Shown: piece by piece, positions 5,935-7,838 of the stretch
How positions within the stretch are numbered: the first letter of the stretch is position 1
How the letters are laid out: each line of letters opens with the position of its first letter
Assembly (NCBI GenBank): GCA_945901835.1
Contig: CAMDMH010000126.1
Span: 1-7,838, forward strand
Origin: Devosia equisanguinis
GTDB taxonomy: Bacteria > Pseudomonadota > Alphaproteobacteria > Rhizobiales > Hyphomicrobiaceae
Length of the DNA: 7,838 bases
Direction of reading: 5' to 3'
The notes under the pieces: generated by a model
Told to the model about the DNA's origin: nothing
What the model saw: only the letters and a program-made list of their open reading frames with translations
The model's database searches: none
Made by a program: the position numbers and the translations under genes

Positions 5935-6359
5935 GCTGGCTGCTCTGGCTGAAGGCCCTGCACGTCGTCGCCGCCATTTCGTGGATGGCGGGGCTTCTCT
6001 ACCTGCCGCGACTCATGGTCTATCACGCCGGTGCCGAGCGGGGGTCGGTTCAGTCCGAGACGTTCAAGGTGATGGAGCGGCGGCTTCTGCGGGCGATCAT
6101 GAACCCGGCCATGATCGTGGTCTGGATCACGGGCCCACTTCTCGCCTGGCAGATGGGGTTCCTGAATGATTACTGGATGTGGGCCAAGTTCGCCTTGGTC
6201 GCCGTGATGTCGGATTTCCACCACAGGCTGGCCCGCTGGATGAAGGCCTTCGCCGCCAACGAAAACCAGAAGGACGCAAGATTCTTCAGGATTATGAACG
6301 AAGTACCGACGGTCCTGATGCTCGGCATAGTCGCCCTCGTGATCGTCAAGCCGTTCTGA
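5931..6359 (+). CDS. hemJ: HemJ-type protoporphyrinogen IX oxidase (UPF0093 membrane protein)
   Basis: HemJ oxidises protoporphyrinogen IX to protoporphyrin IX in the membrane and is the usual version of this enzyme in Alphaproteobacteria. The 142-aa product has the family's length and its N-terminal signature LKALHVVAAISWMAGLLYLP, with the conserved H11 thought to bind heme, followed by RLMVYH. Four hydrophobic, probably membrane-spanning, segments are visible at about 6-28, 57-77, 83-93 and 122-140, with a charged stretch (RWMKAFAANENQKDARFFR, 102-120) before the last. NEVPTVLMLGIV (123-134) is also typical. The ATG at 5931 overlaps the hemE stop by four bases, so the two heme genes are co-translated. 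The coproporphyrinogen oxidase and ferrochelatase steps are not encoded here. Confidence 0.93.
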   Translation: MSWLLWLKALHVVAAISWMAGLLYLPRLMVYHAGAERGSVQSETFKVMERRLLRAIMNPAMIVVWITGPLLAWQMGFLNDYWMWAKFALVAVMSDFHHRLARWMKAFAANENQKDARFFRIMNEVPTVLMLGIVALVIVKPF

Positions 6360-6385
6360 CAGGCCCCAGGAACGACCTCGCAAGA

Positions 6386-6403
6386 TCTAGAACTATTCCA
6401 AGA
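6386..6403. promoter_or_regulatory. Possible Irr/ICE-like iron-response site
   Basis: TCTAGAACTATTCCAAGA, 90-107 bp before the A-type carrier start, resembles the iron control element recognised by Irr in Rhizobiales (TTTAGAA-N3-TTCTAAA-like, from memory). Symmetry is imperfect (4 of 7 outer positions pair). Supporting context is an iron-sulfur gene downstream and heme genes upstream. A TATATG (6441-6446) could be a -10, but no fitting -35 was found. The rest of the 133-bp gap shows nothing clear. Confidence 0.3.
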
Positions 6404-6492
6404 CGTTGCTGGAACATTTCGCTTTCGCGAACCTCTGCACTATATGTTGTTGGCCTGACCCAATTGCCCGACTTCACCTGGAAGACACCGCC

Positions 6493-6891
6493 ATGGCTGC
6501 CTCGACTCCGGCCCGTCCCCGCCCCAAGGTTCTGACCCTGACGTCTGCCGCTGCCGATCGTGTGCGGGAGGTTATGACTGGCAAGCCCGAGGCTCTGGCG
6601 CTGAAGATAGGCATCAAGAAGGGCGGCTGCGCCGGCATGGAGTACTCGATCTCCTGGGCAGACAGCATAGGCAAATTCGACGAGGTCATCGAGGACCAGG
6701 GCGTCAAGGTCGTCATCGAGCCGGCTGCCGTGCTCTACCTGATCGGCACCGAAATGGACTGGAAGGTCGACCGGTTCGCGTCGCAGTTCGTGTTCAACAA
6801 TCCCAACCAGAAGAGCGCCTGCGGCTGCGGCGAGAGCGTCAACCTCACACCGGCCGACAAGGGTGAAATTGAGCACCAGCCGAGCGCCTGA
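6493..6891 (+). CDS. A-type iron-sulfur cluster carrier (HesB/IscA/SufA family)
   Basis: A-type carriers receive iron-sulfur clusters from a scaffold and pass them to apo-proteins. The 132-aa product shows the family's three cluster-binding cysteines, C46 in KKGGCAGMEY and C110/C112 in SACGCGES, along with LTLTSAAADRVREVM at the start and FVFNNPN before the CGCG motif. I start at the ATG 6493 with GGAAG about 8 nt upstream; the frame is open for 29 codons further back, but these are unlike the family. The last ~18 residues are charged and extend past the usual CGCGESF end. The gene stands alone, without isc or suf neighbours, so it could be SufA- or ErpA-like; the sequence alone does not decide, hence no symbol. 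It begins 133 bp after hemJ and probably has its own promoter. Confidence 0.93.
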   Translation: MAASTPARPRPKVLTLTSAAADRVREVMTGKPEALALKIGIKKGGCAGMEYSISWADSIGKFDEVIEDQGVKVVIEPAAVLYLIGTEMDWKVDRFASQFVFNNPNQKSACGCGESVNLTPADKGEIEHQPSA

Positions 6892-6941
6892 TCGAGGCGG
6901 CCCGATCTCGGGGTGATCGTGCGGCGACAGAAGGCACCTGA

Positions 6942-7493
6942 ATGGATCTCGCTCGTGTCGCGTCCGTCCTTGATTTCTGGTTCGTGGAATTGAACCCACA
7001 GGCTTAGTTCAAAAAGGATGACACGCTCGACGAGTTGATCCGGACGAGATTTATTGGCGACTACGAACAACTCGCGAACAACACGCCCGTCGACACGTTG
7101 GCTTCAACGCCCGAAACGGCCCTCGCTTCCCTGATCACGCTCGACCAGTTCCCGCGCAATATGTTTCGCGGGACCGCCCGCATGTTCGGGAGTGATCCCA
7201 AGGCATTGCATCTCGCGCACGAGGTGCATGCCAAGGGCCTGGATCAGCAGGTCGAGCCGGCACGGCGGCTTTTCTGCTACCTGCCTTTCGAGCACAGCGA
7301 AACACTTGCCGATCAGGACCTTTCTGTAGCTTTGTTCGAGCAGCTCGGTGACCCGCTCTACGTTCGCTATGCGAAAGAGCACCGGGATATCGTCGCCCGC
7401 TTCGGCCGCTTTCCCCACCGCAATGCAGTGTTGGACCGTCCATCGACGTCAGAAGAGGTGGCATTCCTGGCGCAGCCCGGCTCGAGTTTCTGA
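6942..7493 (+). pseudogene. DUF924 family protein with an in-frame amber codon
   Basis: The frame from ATG 6942 (AGAAGG Shine-Dalgarno 7 nt upstream) encodes MDLARVASVLDFWFVELNPQ and then meets TAG at 7005-7007 after 21 residues. The same frame continues without interruption to the TGA at 7491-7493 and shows the DUF924 signatures: ITLDQFPRNMFRGTARMF, LFCYLPFEHSE, LADQDLSVALF, KEHRDIVARFGRFPHRNAVL and the C-terminal FLAQPGSSF. In relatives the interrupted position is normally a tryptophan within a PxxWF motif, so TGG has become TAG by one base change. Intact length would be 183 aa, within the family range. DUF924 proteins are alpha-helical with repeats of TPR-like shape and no assigned reaction. 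A shorter product could in principle start at the TTG 7035, but this would lack the conserved LDFWF helix. Amber readthrough or a sequencing error are the alternatives. Confidence 0.82.
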
Positions 7494-7504
7494 CCCTCCG
7501 CTAC

Positions 7505-7522
7505 GTCCGCGATCGAGCGGAC
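7505..7522 (+). terminator. Possible hairpin after the DUF924 gene
   Basis: GTCCGC (7505-7510) and GCGGAC (7517-7522) form a 6-bp GC-rich stem with a 6-nt loop 12 bp after the stop. There is no T-run after it, so a role as terminator is uncertain. Confidence 0.25.
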
Positions 7523-7594
7523 TTGCTTGCAGACCTCACATCGAACATCATTCCTCTAACCGCAAAAATGCGGGTCAACTTGAGGGAGGCGTCG

Positions 7595-7838
7595 ATGCTG
7601 CTTCGATCCGCTACACTCGCTGCCGCAATTCTATCGGCCACATCCGTCTTTGCGCAGACGGGCAAATTCCCCGAACGCCAGATCCGTCTCGTCGTTCCGT
7701 TCGCGCCCGGCGGCGGCGTCGATGCGACAGCTCGAATCATCGCCCAGCAGATCCAGGACAAACAGGGCGCACAGGTCATTGTGGAGAACCGCGCGGGCTC
7801 CAACGGTACGATCGCCGGCAGCGCGGTGCAGCAGGCGG
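7595..7838 (+). CDS. Bug/TctC-family periplasmic solute-binding protein, N-terminal part
   Basis: The first 81 codons are present. Residues 1-20 (MLLRSATLAAAILSATSVFA) form a signal peptide with cleavage expected after VFA. The mature start then reads QTGKFPERQIRLVVPFAPGGGVDATAR followed by VIVENRAGSNGTIAGSAVQ, the classic beginning of Bug proteins (PxRPIRLVVPFPPGGxxD, VENRPGAxGxIG). These bind small organic acids or amides in the periplasm, some as part of tripartite tricarboxylate transporters, many as orphans. The ATG at 7595 has a strong GAGGGAGG 5 nt upstream; an in-frame ATG at 7568 would put nine polar residues before the signal peptide and is less likely. The 101-bp gap upstream suggests an independent transcript. 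Ligand cannot be predicted, and the rest of the gene lies outside. Confidence 0.9.
   Translation, partial: MLLRSATLAAAILSATSVFAQTGKFPERQIRLVVPFAPGGGVDATARIIAQQIQDKQGAQVIVENRAGSNGTIAGSAVQQA

Noticed and set aside
6346..6999. Minus-strand reading frame (217 codons) opposite the A-type carrier and DUF924 start
   Set aside because: Antisense to two identified genes, no conserved motif and no ribosome site.
1..7838. CRISPR array, tRNA, rRNA, insertion sequence or prophage genes
   Set aside because: No regularly spaced direct repeats, no cloverleaf or rRNA motifs, and no transposase, integrase or phage-like proteins were found on either strand.

Overview
The window most likely comes from the main chromosome of an alphaproteobacterium, probably a Hyphomicrobiales/Rhizobiales member of the Bradyrhizobiaceae/Xanthobacteraceae kind. 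The pointers are GC-rich coding DNA, the head-to-head pair ppsR (DUF299, the RP001 homologue) and hemE, a hemE-hemJ operon, a full CtrA-type TTAA-N7-TTAA site, clustered GANTC (CcrM) sites, and a Bug-type solute-binding protein gene. Nothing suggests a phage, an insertion sequence, CRISPR or an RNA gene.

Layout. Left of about 4443 every gene runs leftward; right of 4870 every gene runs rightward. The 426-bp gap between the diverging genes ppsR and hemE holds a perfect DnaA box, several degenerate ones arranged as inverted pairs, one exact CtrA consensus site, an AT-rich stretch (34% GC over 4801-4850) and three GANTC sites within 27 bp. This is the position of the replication origin in Caulobacter crescentus (Cori), and I interpret the gap as oriC. 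The genes on both arms are then co-directional with the departing forks.

Left arm, reading away from the origin: ppsR (bifunctional kinase/phosphorylase controlling pyruvate phosphate dikinase or PEP synthase); a guanine/nucleoside deaminase gene broken by an apparent 28-bp deletion; an 85-bp nested palindromic repeat; then hutI, hutH and the start of hutU, three consecutive enzymes of histidine degradation, tightly packed as one operon (hutH starts inside the end of hutI).

Right arm: hemE and hemJ, translationally coupled by ATGA and acting in late protoheme synthesis; a lone A-type iron-sulfur carrier gene, possibly preceded by an Irr/ICE-like site; a DUF924 gene interrupted by an in-frame amber codon at codon 22; and the 5' end of a Bug/TctC periplasmic binding protein gene.

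The main points of interest are the origin and its internal architecture, the two independently broken genes, whose lesions can be read directly, and the palindromic repeat. I found no new multi-gene system. The neighbours usually seen around this origin (maf-aroE-coaE on one side, rho-trmE-parAB on the other) are absent here, which suggests rearrangement on both flanks.
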